From Phycisphaerales bacterium UBA854 (GTDB lineage Bacteria; Planctomycetota; Phycisphaerae; Phycisphaerales; SM1A02): a stretch of 28,289 bases of DNA. The stretch lies in assembly GCA_002295885.1 (NCBI GenBank), contig DBGM01000012.1:1-28289 (forward strand). The letters run 5' to 3'. Positions within the stretch are counted from its first letter, which is position 1; every line of letters starts with the position of its first letter. Under the pieces are notes generated by a model. It saw nothing but the letters and a program-made list of their open reading frames with translations, did not search any database and had not been told where the DNA came from. Made by a program: the position numbers and the translations under genes. This document shows positions 1 to 8,548 of this stretch, one piece after another.

Positions 1-913
1 CGGTGCCGCCCAGATGGACGGCGCCATCCTGGTGGTCGCAGCGACCGACGGTCCCATGCCCCAGACGCGTGAGCACATCCTGCTCGCCCGCCAGGTCGGC
101 GTGCCCAAGATCGTGGTCTTCATGAACAAGTGCGACATGGTCGACGACGAGGAGCTCCTGGAGCTCGTCGAGATGGAGATTCGTGAACTCCTGAGCAAGT
201 ACGACTTCCCCGGCGACGACATCCCGGTCATCCGCGGCTCCGCCCTCAAGGCGATGGAGTCCGAGGGTGCCGACGATTCCGCCGGTGCGCCGATCGACGA
301 GCTCATGGACGCACTCGACAGCTACATTCCCACGCCCGAGCGTGCGGTGGACAAGGACTTCCTGATGTCCATCGAGGACGTGTTCTCGATCAAGGGCCGC
401 GGCACCGTCGTGACCGGTCGTATCGAGCGCGGACTGGTCGAGGTCGGCAACGAGGTCGAGATCGTCGGTCTCGGCGACACGAGCAAGACCACCGTCACCG
501 GCGTCGAGATGTTCAACAAGATTCTCGAGGACGCCCAGGCCGGCGACAACGTCGGCTGCCTGCTGCGTGGCGTCGAGAAGGACGACGTCGAGCGTGGACA
601 GGTGCTCGCCAAGCCCGGCACCATCACGCCCCACACGAAGTTCGAATCCGAGGTCTACGTCCTCACGAAGGAGGAGGGTGGCCGCCACACTCCGTTCTTC
701 AGCGGGTACAAGCCTCAGTTCTACTTCCGGACGACCGACGTCACCGGATCGCTCGAGCTCGTCGGAGCCGAGATGTGCATGCCTGGCGACAACGTCCAGA
801 TGAACATCGACCTCGGCGACAAGCCGATCGCGATGGAGGAAGGCCTCCGCTTCGCAGTCCGCGAAGGTGGACGCACGGTCGGTTCCGGCGTCGTCACCAA
901 GGTCATCGAGTGA
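1..913 (+). CDS. tuf: Elongation factor Tu, 5'-truncated by window edge
   Basis: EF-Tu is the GTPase that delivers aminoacyl-tRNA to the ribosomal A site. The reading frame is already open at base 2 (GAAQMDGAILVV), so the N-terminus with the P-loop lies outside the window and the first visible ATG at 14 is internal. Visible parts are the NKCDMVDD guanine-recognition motif, the domain 2 start (SIEDVFSIKGRGTVVTGRIERG) and a complete domain 3 ending FAVREGGRTVGSGVVTKVIE, the usual EF-Tu C-terminus. About 303 residues are present of the roughly 395-400 usual for the family. It is followed by a hairpin and rpmG, the common order next to trnW-secE-nusG. The identification is not in doubt; only the missing start limits it. 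Confidence 0.98.
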   Translation, partial: GAAQMDGAILVVAATDGPMPQTREHILLARQVGVPKIVVFMNKCDMVDDEELLELVEMEIRELLSKYDFPGDDIPVIRGSALKAMESEGADDSAGAPIDELMDALDSYIPTPERAVDKDFLMSIEDVFSIKGRGTVVTGRIERGLVEVGNEVEIVGLGDTSKTTVTGVEMFNKILEDAQAGDNVGCLLRGVEKDDVERGQVLAKPGTITPHTKFESEVYVLTKEEGGRHTPFFSGYKPQFYFRTTDVTGSLELVGAEMCMPGDNVQMNIDLGDKPIAMEEGLRFAVREGGRTVGSGVVTKVIE

Positions 914-939
914 CCTGCTGACGTGTCTTCAACTGGTCC

Positions 940-975
940 GGAGTGCCTCGCCCGTGCAGACGGGTGAGGCACTCC
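940..975 (+). terminator. Long hairpin after tuf
   Basis: A 16-bp inverted repeat (940-955 with 960-975) is closed by a 4-nt GCAG loop and has a single G-U wobble. It lies 26 nt after the tuf stop and 41 nt before rpmG. There is only a loose pyrimidine stretch (tcttctt) downstream and no true U-run. It could be a terminator, an attenuator or a 3'-end stabiliser that lowers rpmG expression relative to tuf. Confidence 0.6.
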
Positions 976-1016
976 AGGGCCAAGTCTTCTTCGGGTAGGA
1001 CCCTTGGAGCATCGAG

Positions 1017-1196
1017 ATGGCCAAGAAGTCGACAGACCGCGAATACGTATGGCTGCAGTGCACGGAAAGCGGCGACCTGAACTACAGGACGAGCATCCGC
1101 GTGAAGGGTGGCATCGCTGAGAAGGTGAAGGAGGGCTTCAAGAAGTTCTGCCCCCGTCTCCGCAAGCACACCCTGCACAAGATCAAGCGGAAGTGA
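1017..1196 (+). CDS. rpmG: 50S ribosomal protein L33, cysteine-depleted form
   Basis: This 59-residue protein begins MAKKSTDREYVWLQCTESG and ends CPRLRKHTLHKIKRK, the characteristic L33 C-terminus. L33 is a small large-subunit protein near the E site. The ATG at 1017 has a GGAG Shine-Dalgarno site about 10 nt upstream. Zinc-binding L33 proteins carry two CxxC pairs. Here only one cysteine of each pair remains (C15-T-E-S and C45-P-R-L), so zinc binding is probably lost. The gene sits between tuf and tRNA-Trp-secE-nusG, a standard location. The Cys-loss interpretation follows from family knowledge and is not tested here. Confidence 0.95.
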   Translation: MAKKSTDREYVWLQCTESGDLNYRTSIRVKGGIAEKVKEGFKKFCPRLRKHTLHKIKRK

Positions 1197-1207
1197 GTTC
1201 AGCACGG

Positions 1208-1228
1208 GCGGGAAGTCCGGCTTCCCGC
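1208..1228 (+). terminator. Hairpin between rpmG and tRNA-Trp
   Basis: A perfect 8-bp stem GCGGGAAG/CTTCCCGC with a 5-nt loop begins 12 nt after the rpmG stop and ends 5 nt before the tRNA. There is no U-run. It may be a weak terminator, or a processing structure that separates the mRNA from the tRNA in a joint transcript. Confidence 0.45.
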
Positions 1229-1233
1229 ACAGG

Positions 1234-1306
<73 letters not shown>

Positions 1307-1355
1307 TTTCGAGCCGCCCCCTGTGGAGGGGAGCGCGAGGAAAGGAAGCAGCATC

Positions 1356-1769
1356 GTGGCAAGCGGTATCTACAAGAGCGGTCAGGGCTACTGGGTCAGG
1401 TTGATGTCCGCCATCGCCTACGGCGTGGTGGTCGCACTCGGCCTCAAGTGGCTCTGGGACTGGCTCAACACGATGTCCTTCGGCGACGTGGAGACCACGT
1501 ACGTCCAGGTGGCGGTGATGCTTCCCTGCGCCTTCATCTTCGGAGCCATCGGGTTCTGGATCATCGGCGCGAAGAAGCGGACGGTCGAGTTCATGATCGC
1601 GACCGAAGGCGAGATGAAGAAGGTCAACTGGTCCTCCAAGCGCGAACTGCAGCGTTCGACCGGAGCCGTGATCTTCCTGACCTTCGCCCTGGCATTCTTC
1701 TGCTTCGTCTTCGACCAGGTCTTCTACTACATCTTCTTCTCCGCTGGCGTGCTTGACGCATCCAGCTGA
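1356..1769 (+). CDS. secE: SecE, preprotein translocase subunit (three-TM form)
   Basis: SecE is the essential small subunit of the SecYEG inner-membrane channel. I chose the GTG at 1356, which has a strong purine-rich site (GAGGAAAGGAAG) just upstream. An earlier in-frame ATG at 1284 lies inside tRNA-Trp and is unlikely. The 137-residue product has two N-terminal membrane segments (about 17-38 and 50-71). The SecE core follows: the amphipathic motif EMKKVNWSSKREL (86-98) and the final membrane helix (about 103-130). Three helices resemble the E. coli form rather than the single-helix form of many bacteria. The nusG start lies 16 nt downstream of the stop, so the two are surely co-transcribed. 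Confidence 0.93.
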   Translation: MASGIYKSGQGYWVRLMSAIAYGVVVALGLKWLWDWLNTMSFGDVETTYVQVAVMLPCAFIFGAIGFWIIGAKKRTVEFMIATEGEMKKVNWSSKRELQRSTGAVIFLTFALAFFCFVFDQVFYYIFFSAGVLDASS

Positions 1770-1785
1770 ACCGGAGCCGGACACG

Positions 1786-2535
1786 ATGATCGACGATCAA
1801 TCCATGGAGTCGTCCCAGCCTGAACTCGACGCGACCAGCGAGGTCGCCTCCGAGTCCGGCACCCCTGCCGCAGAGGCCGCGGAGGCCACGGCGACGGAGG
1901 CTCCCGAGGACGCGGCCGCAGCCGCCGGCGATGAGGACGAGAAGGCCTTCGACCCCGCCGTCGACATGCCGATGTTCCGTTCCGGCATGCACTGGTGCGT
2001 GCTTCGCGTCGCCTCCAACAAGGAGAAGTCCGTCAAGGACACGCTCCAGAAGAAGGTCCAGATCGAGGGCCTCGACCAGTCCGTCGGCCGGATCATGGTG
2101 CCGACCGAGAAGACCCGCACCCTCAAGGGCGGCAAGACCCGCATCACCGAGGTCATGCTCTACCCCGGCTACATCTTCGTCGAGATGACGCTCGAGAAGG
2201 ACAACCGCATCCCCCAGGACGTGTTCTTCCTGATCAAGGAGACCACCGGAGTCGGCGACTTCGTCGGCAGCCCCGGGCGGCCCACGCCGCTGTCTCCGGA
2301 CGAGGTCGAGAAGATGCTCTTCGACTCGCGGATGCCTGAGGAGGATCCGACGGTCAAGCTCGAATTCGCCAAGGGCGACAACGTCACCATCAAGGAGGGG
2401 CCGTTCGAGAACTACGACGGCACCGTCGACGACGTCATGCCCGAGAAGGGACTGGTCCGGGTGCTGGTCACCATCTTCGGACGGCAGGCTCCGGTGGAAC
2501 TCGAGTACTGGCAGATCGCCAAGGCCGACGAGTAG
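1786..2535 (+). CDS. nusG: NusG transcription elongation/termination factor with acidic N-terminal extension
   Basis: NusG binds RNA polymerase and couples it to ribosomes or Rho. The 249-residue product has an unusual Ala/Glu/Asp-rich, probably disordered extension (about 1-66). The NGN domain follows from about 68 (MHWCVLRVASNKEK...) and contains the typical VMLYPGYIFVEM strand. The C-terminal KOW domain lies at about 190-249 (FAKGDNVTIKEGPFENYDGTV). The ATG at 1786 is preceded by GGAG at a 9-nt spacing; a TTG at 1753 would overlap secE and is less likely. E. coli NusG is about 181 residues, so the extra length is almost all the acidic leader. rplK, the usual next gene, is absent. Confidence 0.95.
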   Translation: MIDDQSMESSQPELDATSEVASESGTPAAEAAEATATEAPEDAAAAAGDEDEKAFDPAVDMPMFRSGMHWCVLRVASNKEKSVKDTLQKKVQIEGLDQSVGRIMVPTEKTRTLKGGKTRITEVMLYPGYIFVEMTLEKDNRIPQDVFFLIKETTGVGDFVGSPGRPTPLSPDEVEKMLFDSRMPEEDPTVKLEFAKGDNVTIKEGPFENYDGTVDDVMPEKGLVRVLVTIFGRQAPVELEYWQIAKADE

Positions 2536-2556
2536 CCCTTCGCTGCCGAGGGTCGC

Positions 2557-2562
2557 TACCAT
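2557..2562 (+). promoter_or_regulatory. -10 box (TACCAT) of putative leaderless moxR promoter
   Basis: TACCAT ends 6 nt before the moxR ATG, so the expected transcription start (about 7 nt after the box) coincides with the start codon. No clear -35 is visible, and any GAGGG upstream would not be in the mRNA. The box suggests moxR can be transcribed separately from nusG. Confidence 0.5.
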
Positions 2563-2568
2563 GGGTTC

Positions 2569-3570
<1,002 letters not shown>

Positions 3571-3586
3571 ATCGAAAGCATCCACC

Positions 3587-4600
3587 ATGCTGCAACTGCT
3601 TGCCGTCACCCTCGCTTCGTCTCCGTTCGTCCTGCCTTCCCAGCCGATCGACGACTCGCTGCTGGCGGGCCTGCAGCGTCCGGCCCTCGCCGCCTTCCAG
3701 GACGACGATTCCGTCCGTGCCGTCGCGGAGGAGGATGTCCCGGAGTTCGCGCAGGACCTGGACTGGACGTCCGGCACGCGGCTGTCGCTGACCCTGCACT
3801 ACTCGCATCTCTTCAACACGGAGATCGACGACGATCAGGGCGAGTTCGACATGGACCAGCTCCGTCTGCGTCTCAAGGGCCGCACCGCGATCACCGATTC
3901 CTTCGATCTCAGCTACGGGTTCCGCTACGAGTTCGACGGCTTCAACTTCGGAGAGCAGGGCTTCTTCGGACTGAACGATCCCTGGTCCGACATCCACACC
4001 ATGCAGTTCAGCGTCGGCGGCTTCTGGAAGCTCGACAGCAACTGGCAGTTCTTCGCCGGCGGCGTCTTCCGGTTCGCCCGGGAGACCAGTGCGGACTGGG
4101 GTGATTCCTTCGAAGGAGGCGGGGCCGCCGCGGTCAGCTACACCTTCAGCGATCGCCTCACCCTCGGCGGCGGCCTGGGCATCGTCACGCGACTCGAGGA
4201 CGACCTGCTCTACTACCCGATCGTCATCGCGGACTGGGAGATCATCGACCGGCTGGTCCTGACCACCCGGGTCTCGACGGGCTGGGCCAACGAGTCCGGC
4301 GTGCAGCTGGTCTACCGCTGGACCGACAGCTGGGATGTCGGCATCGGCGCCGCCTACGACTACCAGCGGTTTCGTCTGAACGACGAAGGACCGGTCGCCG
4401 AAGGCGTCGGCGAGTTCACGGCGCTGCCGTTCTACGGCTTCGTCAACTGGAAGCCGATGCCGTCGTTCAACGTCTCGCTCTACGTGGGCGTCAACACCTA
4501 CGGCGAGCTCGAGGCGGTCGATCGCAACGGCGACGTCGTGGCCAGCTCCGACTACGGAACCGGCTTCCTGCTCGGCGGCCAGGCCACGATCTCGTTCTGA
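3587..4600 (+). CDS. Predicted outer-membrane beta-barrel protein, function unknown
   Basis: This 337-residue protein has a hydrophobic N-terminus (MLQLLAVTLASSPFVLP) that could be a signal peptide, although it lacks the usual Lys/Arg. An acidic linker follows to about residue 60. The rest is alternating amphipathic strands rich in Tyr, Phe, Trp and Gly (for example LTLHYSHLF, LRLRLKGRTAI, MQFSVGGFW, LVYRWTDSWDVGIGAAYDY). The protein ends GGQATISF with a terminal Phe, the classic outer-membrane insertion signal. It resembles the uncharacterised planctomycete barrel families (possibly DUF6268), but I cannot name it more precisely. It begins 16 nt after moxR without a clear Shine-Dalgarno site, so it is probably in the moxR operon. 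Its stop codon directly abuts the stop of the opposing gene. Confidence 0.75.
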   Translation: MLQLLAVTLASSPFVLPSQPIDDSLLAGLQRPALAAFQDDDSVRAVAEEDVPEFAQDLDWTSGTRLSLTLHYSHLFNTEIDDDQGEFDMDQLRLRLKGRTAITDSFDLSYGFRYEFDGFNFGEQGFFGLNDPWSDIHTMQFSVGGFWKLDSNWQFFAGGVFRFARETSADWGDSFEGGGAAAVSYTFSDRLTLGGGLGIVTRLEDDLLYYPIVIADWEIIDRLVLTTRVSTGWANESGVQLVYRWTDSWDVGIGAAYDYQRFRLNDEGPVAEGVGEFTALPFYGFVNWKPMPSFNVSLYVGVNTYGELEAVDRNGDVVASSDYGTGFLLGGQATISF

Positions 4601-6337
4601 TCAGCGACGGCGGGTCGGCAGCTGGAAGTCCTCGTCGTTCCAGGCCGAGATGTCCAGATGGACCGGATCGATGCGCATCGACCACGGGACGCTCACGTTG
4701 GGCGCGGTCTCGAAGTCGAGGTTGTCCTCGTGAGTGCGGATCAACGACAGCAGCAGCGGTTCTTCGCCCGTCGGGATCCAGTGGCGGGGCAGCACGAACC
4801 GGGCCAGCCACCGGTCCTCGTACGATCGGAGATGGATCTCCGGCCGATCGTCCGACGGACCGAGGAAGATCCGGGCGTCCCCGTGTTCCGGAATGCAGAT
4901 GCCGTACCGGGCGGGGGCCCGTTCGTTCCGCGGCGGTCCGACCAGGACGGTGACGGCCTCGATGCCGCGCAGCTGATCGAGCGACCGCATGAAGGATGAC
5001 AGTCTCCGTCCCCGGCTGGAACCGGTCCGCTGGCATTCGATGAAGAGTTCCCACCGGCCACCCATCCGTCGCAGCTGACACCAGGTGGTGCGTTCCGCAT
5101 CCTCCAGCGGCGCATTCTGCGTGCGGGCGGCGGACATGGTCATCGGCGGTTGCAGCGGGCCCAGCAGGGGCCCCGGAGGTTCGGCCATGATCGATTCCGG
5201 GCCGAAGGCCAGGGTCATGACGTGCTCGCGGATCACCAGATTCAGATGAAGCAGATCCCCGGCGTCGAGTTCCGGATAGAAGGTCTTGATGAGATCCTCG
5301 GGGGGCCGGGGCAGGGAGAGTCGGGTCACCACTCCCGGCTCGAGGGCGGCGCCGATGGGAACGGTGCCCCGGTTGCGCCAGAGCACCTGGGCCAGTTCCC
5401 GCGTGGGGTAGGGATTGCCGATGGCGAGGACGATCTCCGATCCGTAGGCCTGTTCGATCCAGGCCACCACGGGCATCTGGCGGTCGGCCCAGGCCAGGGC
5501 GAGTTCGGCGATCACCTCCTCGCTGCTCGGATCCAGCAGGATCCCCAGCAGTTCGTTGATCGGTGTCGTCTCGTTGATCCAGGCTGCGAACTCGCGGTCC
5601 CCGTCGAGGCAGGTGCCGGTGAGCAGATCACGGCACTGGGCGGCTACGCCCCGACTGCGTGCGGCGAGCCGGTGGAATCCGATCCGCCACAACTGCTCGA
5701 TGTGCTTCGAGAGCAGCAGAGTGGCCGGTGTCGTGTCCGGCGGATCCGGCGGCAGCAGATTCATCCGGTCCGCCAGCAGCGACCAGCGCCACCATGTGAA
5801 CGCGTTGTCGGCCAGCGGCCGGTTCGGCGCATTGACCATCTCCAGGGTGCGCTGCGGAGCCTCCCGCGCGCCGAGCTGCAGCGGCGGCAGTCCGGACGGC
5901 AGTTCCGTCCACCGCAGGTCGATGCGCTGACGTCCGACCACGAGGGATCCCGTGCCGTCCTCGGGAAGTTCGACCAGCAGGTACGGGCCGCTCGAGGCAT
6001 CGCCGGGGTCGAGGGCGGCGGTGTCGTCCGCGGCGGTGGCGGTGCGAATCGTCCGGGCCGATGCGGACCAGGTCCAGGGCAGGTTGCCGCGGGCCGCCAG
6101 TGGTTCCATCCAGCCGATGTGGGCGGTCAGGGGGGTCCGGCTGGTGCCGTCGTCGAGGGCGACCCGGACGGTGGCGGGCCAGCCGCTGGTGTTCCCCCGG
6201 GGGACGAGCCTCGCCGCGAGCACACCCCCGCGGGCGGCGAGCGGTGTTCCGCCGACCACCTGCATGTCGTAGGCATCGAGTTCCGCGTGCACAGGCGCAC
6301 CGGCGAGCACGGCGAGGGCGGCGACCAGACGTCTCAC
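4601..6337 (-). CDS. Secreted protein of unknown function, coupled to gmk
   Basis: I do not recognise this 578-residue protein. It starts with GTG at 6337, and the GTGA overlap with the gmk stop codon implies translational coupling. The N-terminus MRRLVAALAVLAGAPVHA reads as a signal peptide with cleavage after AHA-like residues near position 18. The mature part begins with beta-rich segments (about 20-180), passes through a Trp-rich helical middle (AFTWWRWSLLADRM) and ends in mixed beta segments rich in Arg and Pro. Two cysteines (AAQCRDLLTGTCLDG) could form a disulphide. I see no catalytic motif. It is probably periplasmic or outer-membrane associated and lineage-specific. The same frame stays open far upstream through der and the protease gene, which is a GC-bias artefact. 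Confidence 0.8.
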   Translation of the reverse strand: MRRLVAALAVLAGAPVHAELDAYDMQVVGGTPLAARGGVLAARLVPRGNTSGWPATVRVALDDGTSRTPLTAHIGWMEPLAARGNLPWTWSASARTIRTATAADDTAALDPGDASSGPYLLVELPEDGTGSLVVGRQRIDLRWTELPSGLPPLQLGAREAPQRTLEMVNAPNRPLADNAFTWWRWSLLADRMNLLPPDPPDTTPATLLLSKHIEQLWRIGFHRLAARSRGVAAQCRDLLTGTCLDGDREFAAWINETTPINELLGILLDPSSEEVIAELALAWADRQMPVVAWIEQAYGSEIVLAIGNPYPTRELAQVLWRNRGTVPIGAALEPGVVTRLSLPRPPEDLIKTFYPELDAGDLLHLNLVIREHVMTLAFGPESIMAEPPGPLLGPLQPPMTMSAARTQNAPLEDAERTTWCQLRRMGGRWELFIECQRTGSSRGRRLSSFMRSLDQLRGIEAVTVLVGPPRNERAPARYGICIPEHGDARIFLGPSDDRPEIHLRSYEDRWLARFVLPRHWIPTGEEPLLLSLIRTHEDNLDFETAPNVSVPWSMRIDPVHLDISAWNDEDFQLPTRRR

Positions 6338-6939
6338 GCGGTCGATTCCCGGGGGCCGTGCTGCATGCGTGCGGCGATGAGTTCGCAGGTCTCCTGGATC
6401 GCGGTCTCCAGGTCGGCGTTCACCACGAACGCGTCGTAGAGATCGCTCGTGGTCGCGAGTTCGATCTCGTGCCGAGCCTCGGCGAAGCGGCGCTGGATCG
6501 CCTCCTCGTCGTCGCGGCCGCGTGCTTCGAGTCGCCGCTGCAGTTCCTCCTCGCTGGGGGGGAGGATGAACAGCATGAACGACTCGGGCAGCGAATCGCG
6601 GATCTGCCGGGCGCCCTGGACATCGATGTCCAGGATGACCAGTCGCCCTTCGTCGAGTCGCCGTTGCACGGGACCCCGGGGCGTGCCGTAGGCGTGCTTT
6701 CCGAAGACCTCCGCCGACTCGAGGAACTCGCCCGCGTCCAGCATGGTCTGGAAGGTCTCCGGATCCACGAAGGTGTAGTCTTCGCCGTCGACCTCGTCGC
6801 TGCTCCGGGGACGGGTGGTGGCCGAGACGCTGAAGATGCCGTCGAACCGTTCCTGCACCCGGTGCGCAATGGTCGTCTTTCCCACTCCGGAGGGGCCGGA
6901 GAGGACGAGGAGGAGGCCGGTTGGGGCGGAATCGGACAT
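6334..6939 (-). CDS. gmk: Guanylate kinase
   Basis: Gmk phosphorylates GMP to GDP with ATP in purine nucleotide synthesis (cytoplasm). The 201-residue product, normal for the family, shows the P-loop GPSGVGKTT (15-23), the GMP-binding TTRPRSSDEVDGEDYTFVD region (41-59), the FLESAEVFGKHAYGTP segment (72-87) and LVILDIDVQGARQIR (100-114). The ATG at 6939 was chosen because it gives the right length and lies 7 nt from a TACACT box on the minus strand, pointing to a leaderless mRNA. Upstream in-frame ATGs would run into der. The stop overlaps the GTG of the next gene by 4 nt. Confidence 0.96.
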   Translation of the reverse strand: MSDSAPTGLLLVLSGPSGVGKTTIAHRVQERFDGIFSVSATTRPRSSDEVDGEDYTFVDPETFQTMLDAGEFLESAEVFGKHAYGTPRGPVQRRLDEGRLVILDIDVQGARQIRDSLPESFMLFILPPSEEELQRRLEARGRDDEEAIQRRFAEARHEIELATTSDLYDAFVVNADLETAIQETCELIAARMQHGPRESTA

Positions 6940-6946
6940 CCCGGGC

Positions 6947-6952
6947 AGTGTA
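6947..6952 (-). promoter_or_regulatory. -10 box (TACACT) of putative leaderless gmk promoter
   Basis: Read on the minus strand, TACACT is followed by 7 nt and then the gmk ATG. The predicted transcription start is 1 nt from the start codon, and there is no Shine-Dalgarno site. It lies back-to-back with the der promoter in a 61-nt divergent spacer. Confidence 0.5.
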
Positions 6953-6985
6953 CGGCAGATGCCGGTGCGGTCCAGTCGTCCCGCG

Positions 6986-6991
6986 TACAAT
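6986..6991 (+). promoter_or_regulatory. -10 box (TACAAT) of putative leaderless der promoter
   Basis: TACAAT matches the sigma-70 -10 consensus in five of six bases. It ends 9 nt before the ATG at 7001, leaving at most a few untranslated bases and no Shine-Dalgarno site. No convincing -35 is visible. Confidence 0.5.
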
Positions 6992-7000
6992 GCCCGCCTC

Positions 7001-8428
7001 ATGTCCATGCCGAAGGTCGCCATCGTGGGTCGCCCCAATGTGGGGAAATCCAGCCTGTTGAATCGGCTGGCTCGGAAACGCGTGTCCATCGTGGATCCGA
7101 CGCCGGGGGTCACGCGCGATCGGGTCTCCGTCTTCATCGACATCGACCCCCCGCTGGACGCCGGCGTCGGGACGGAGACCATCCCCGTCGAGTTGATCGA
7201 TACCGGCGGGTGGGGGATCTACACCACCGAAGAGGGACGCTTCGACGATGCCGGAAAGGATCTGGGGGCCCTGCGCAAGGACATCGAGCACCAGATCGAC
7301 CAGGCCATGCAGCGGGCCGACCTGATCCTCTTCCTGATCGACGCCCAGGCCGGGCTGATGCCGCTCGACCACACCGTGGCCGATCTCCTGCGTCGCAAGG
7401 GCCTGCTCGATCGCGTGGTGGTCGTCGCCAACAAGACCGACGGCGACACCTGGGAATCGCACGCCTTCGAGGCGGCCACCCTGGGACTCGGCTCGCCGCT
7501 GTGCTTCTCCGCCCGCAACGGGTACGGAGGCACGGAGCTCAACGACTGCATCTGGCGCCGGCTCGAGCACGTGGAGGTCCTCGACCAGCGCGACGAGGAG
7601 ATGAAGGTCGCGATCGTCGGCAAGCGCAACGCCGGCAAGTCCACCCTCATCAACGCCCTGGCGGGCGAGGAGCGGGTGATCGTCTCCGAGATCGCGGGCA
7701 CCACCCGCGATTCGATCGACGTCCGCTTCGAGATGAAGGACCGGTCCTTCCTCGCCATCGACACCGCGGGACTCCGCAAGCGAAAGAGCTTCGCGGGCAG
7801 CATCGACTACTACGCGTACCACCGGATGCTCCAGTCGATCCGCCGGGCCGAAGTGGTCCTGTTCATGGTCGACGCGACGGAACCGATCTCGAAGGTCGAC
7901 CAGAAGCTCGGGCAGGAGTTGCAGCGGCAGTTCAAGCCCACCGTGCTGGTGGTCAACAAGTGGGACCAGGTCGGAGACGGGGTCACGCCCGACGACTACC
8001 TCGAGTACCTGACCCGGCAGCTCCGCGGACTCGACTTCGCACCGATCGTGATGATCAGCGCGAAGGAGGGCGAGGGACTCGAGGACGTCGTTGCGATGGC
8101 GTTCAACCTGTACGAGCAGTCGGGACACCGCGAACCCACCGGACGGATCAACTCCGTCGTGGACGCGATCCTCAAGAAGCGAGGTCCGTCGTCCCGCCTC
8201 GGGACGCAGGCCAAGCTGCTCTTCGCGTCGCAGGTCGACGTGCGCCCGCCCACGCTCGCGCTGGTCGTCAACCGGCCGCAGCTCTTCAAGGGACGCTACG
8301 AGCGGTACCTCATGAACCGCCTGCGCGAGGAGCTCCCCTTCTCCGAGGTGCCCATTCGGCTGATCTTCTCCAAGCGGAAGCGGATCGACCTGCAGGCCCT
8401 CAAGGAAGGTCAGAACAAGCACGGGTGA
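7001..8428 (+). CDS. der: Ribosome assembly GTPase Der (EngA)
   Basis: Der is an essential GTPase with two tandem G domains, used in 50S subunit maturation. The 475-residue product shows G domain 1 with GRPNVGKSS (10-18), the TPGVTRDR switch, DTGGW and NKTD (144-147). G domain 2 has GKRNAGKST (207-215), AGTTRDS, DTAGLRKRK and NKWD (319-322). The C-terminal KH-like domain ends in the basic segment LIFSKRKRIDLQ. Length and order are standard. The start could be the ATG at 7001 or at 7007 (MSMPK or MPK); 7001 sits at a spacing compatible with leaderless transcription. It is divergent from gmk. Confidence 0.97.
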   Translation: MSMPKVAIVGRPNVGKSSLLNRLARKRVSIVDPTPGVTRDRVSVFIDIDPPLDAGVGTETIPVELIDTGGWGIYTTEEGRFDDAGKDLGALRKDIEHQIDQAMQRADLILFLIDAQAGLMPLDHTVADLLRRKGLLDRVVVVANKTDGDTWESHAFEAATLGLGSPLCFSARNGYGGTELNDCIWRRLEHVEVLDQRDEEMKVAIVGKRNAGKSTLINALAGEERVIVSEIAGTTRDSIDVRFEMKDRSFLAIDTAGLRKRKSFAGSIDYYAYHRMLQSIRRAEVVLFMVDATEPISKVDQKLGQELQRQFKPTVLVVNKWDQVGDGVTPDDYLEYLTRQLRGLDFAPIVMISAKEGEGLEDVVAMAFNLYEQSGHREPTGRINSVVDAILKKRGPSSRLGTQAKLLFASQVDVRPPTLALVVNRPQLFKGRYERYLMNRLREELPFSEVPIRLIFSKRKRIDLQALKEGQNKHG

Positions 8429-8443
8429 CGCGGACCCGCGTTT
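8428..8443 (+). terminator. Weak hairpin at the end of der
   Basis: The palindrome ACGCGG-AC-CCGCGT starts at the last base of the der stop codon and is followed by only three T residues. It folds as 5 bp with a 4-nt loop. It could terminate der weakly; the short U-run makes this uncertain. Confidence 0.3.
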
Positions 8444-8506
8444 CCGCATCGGGAACCGGCTCCTTTTCCACTTCTGCGTGGATTCCGACTTGCCAGCGAC
8501 CCGGGG

Positions 8507-8541
8507 TATGCTCCAATTGGGGATTCGATCCCCCTCCGGAG
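8507..8541 (+). promoter_or_regulatory. Promoter, 5' hairpin and Shine-Dalgarno of the protease gene
   Basis: TATGCT (8507-8512) is a plausible -10 box, with a poor TTCCGA -35 candidate at 8483 (18-nt spacer). The predicted transcript would begin near 8519, exactly at the small hairpin GGGGAT-TCG-ATCCCC (8519-8533). GGAG (8538-8541) lies 7 nt before the ATG. A 5'-terminal stem can protect an mRNA from decay. Unlike the neighbouring leaderless genes, this gene has a conventional leader. Confidence 0.45.
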
Positions 8542-8548
8542 TGCATCC

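Noticed and set aside
1753..1785. TTG start for nusG inside secE
   Set aside because: The ATG at 1786 has GGAG at 9 nt and avoids overlap; the extra 11 residues are not NusG-like.
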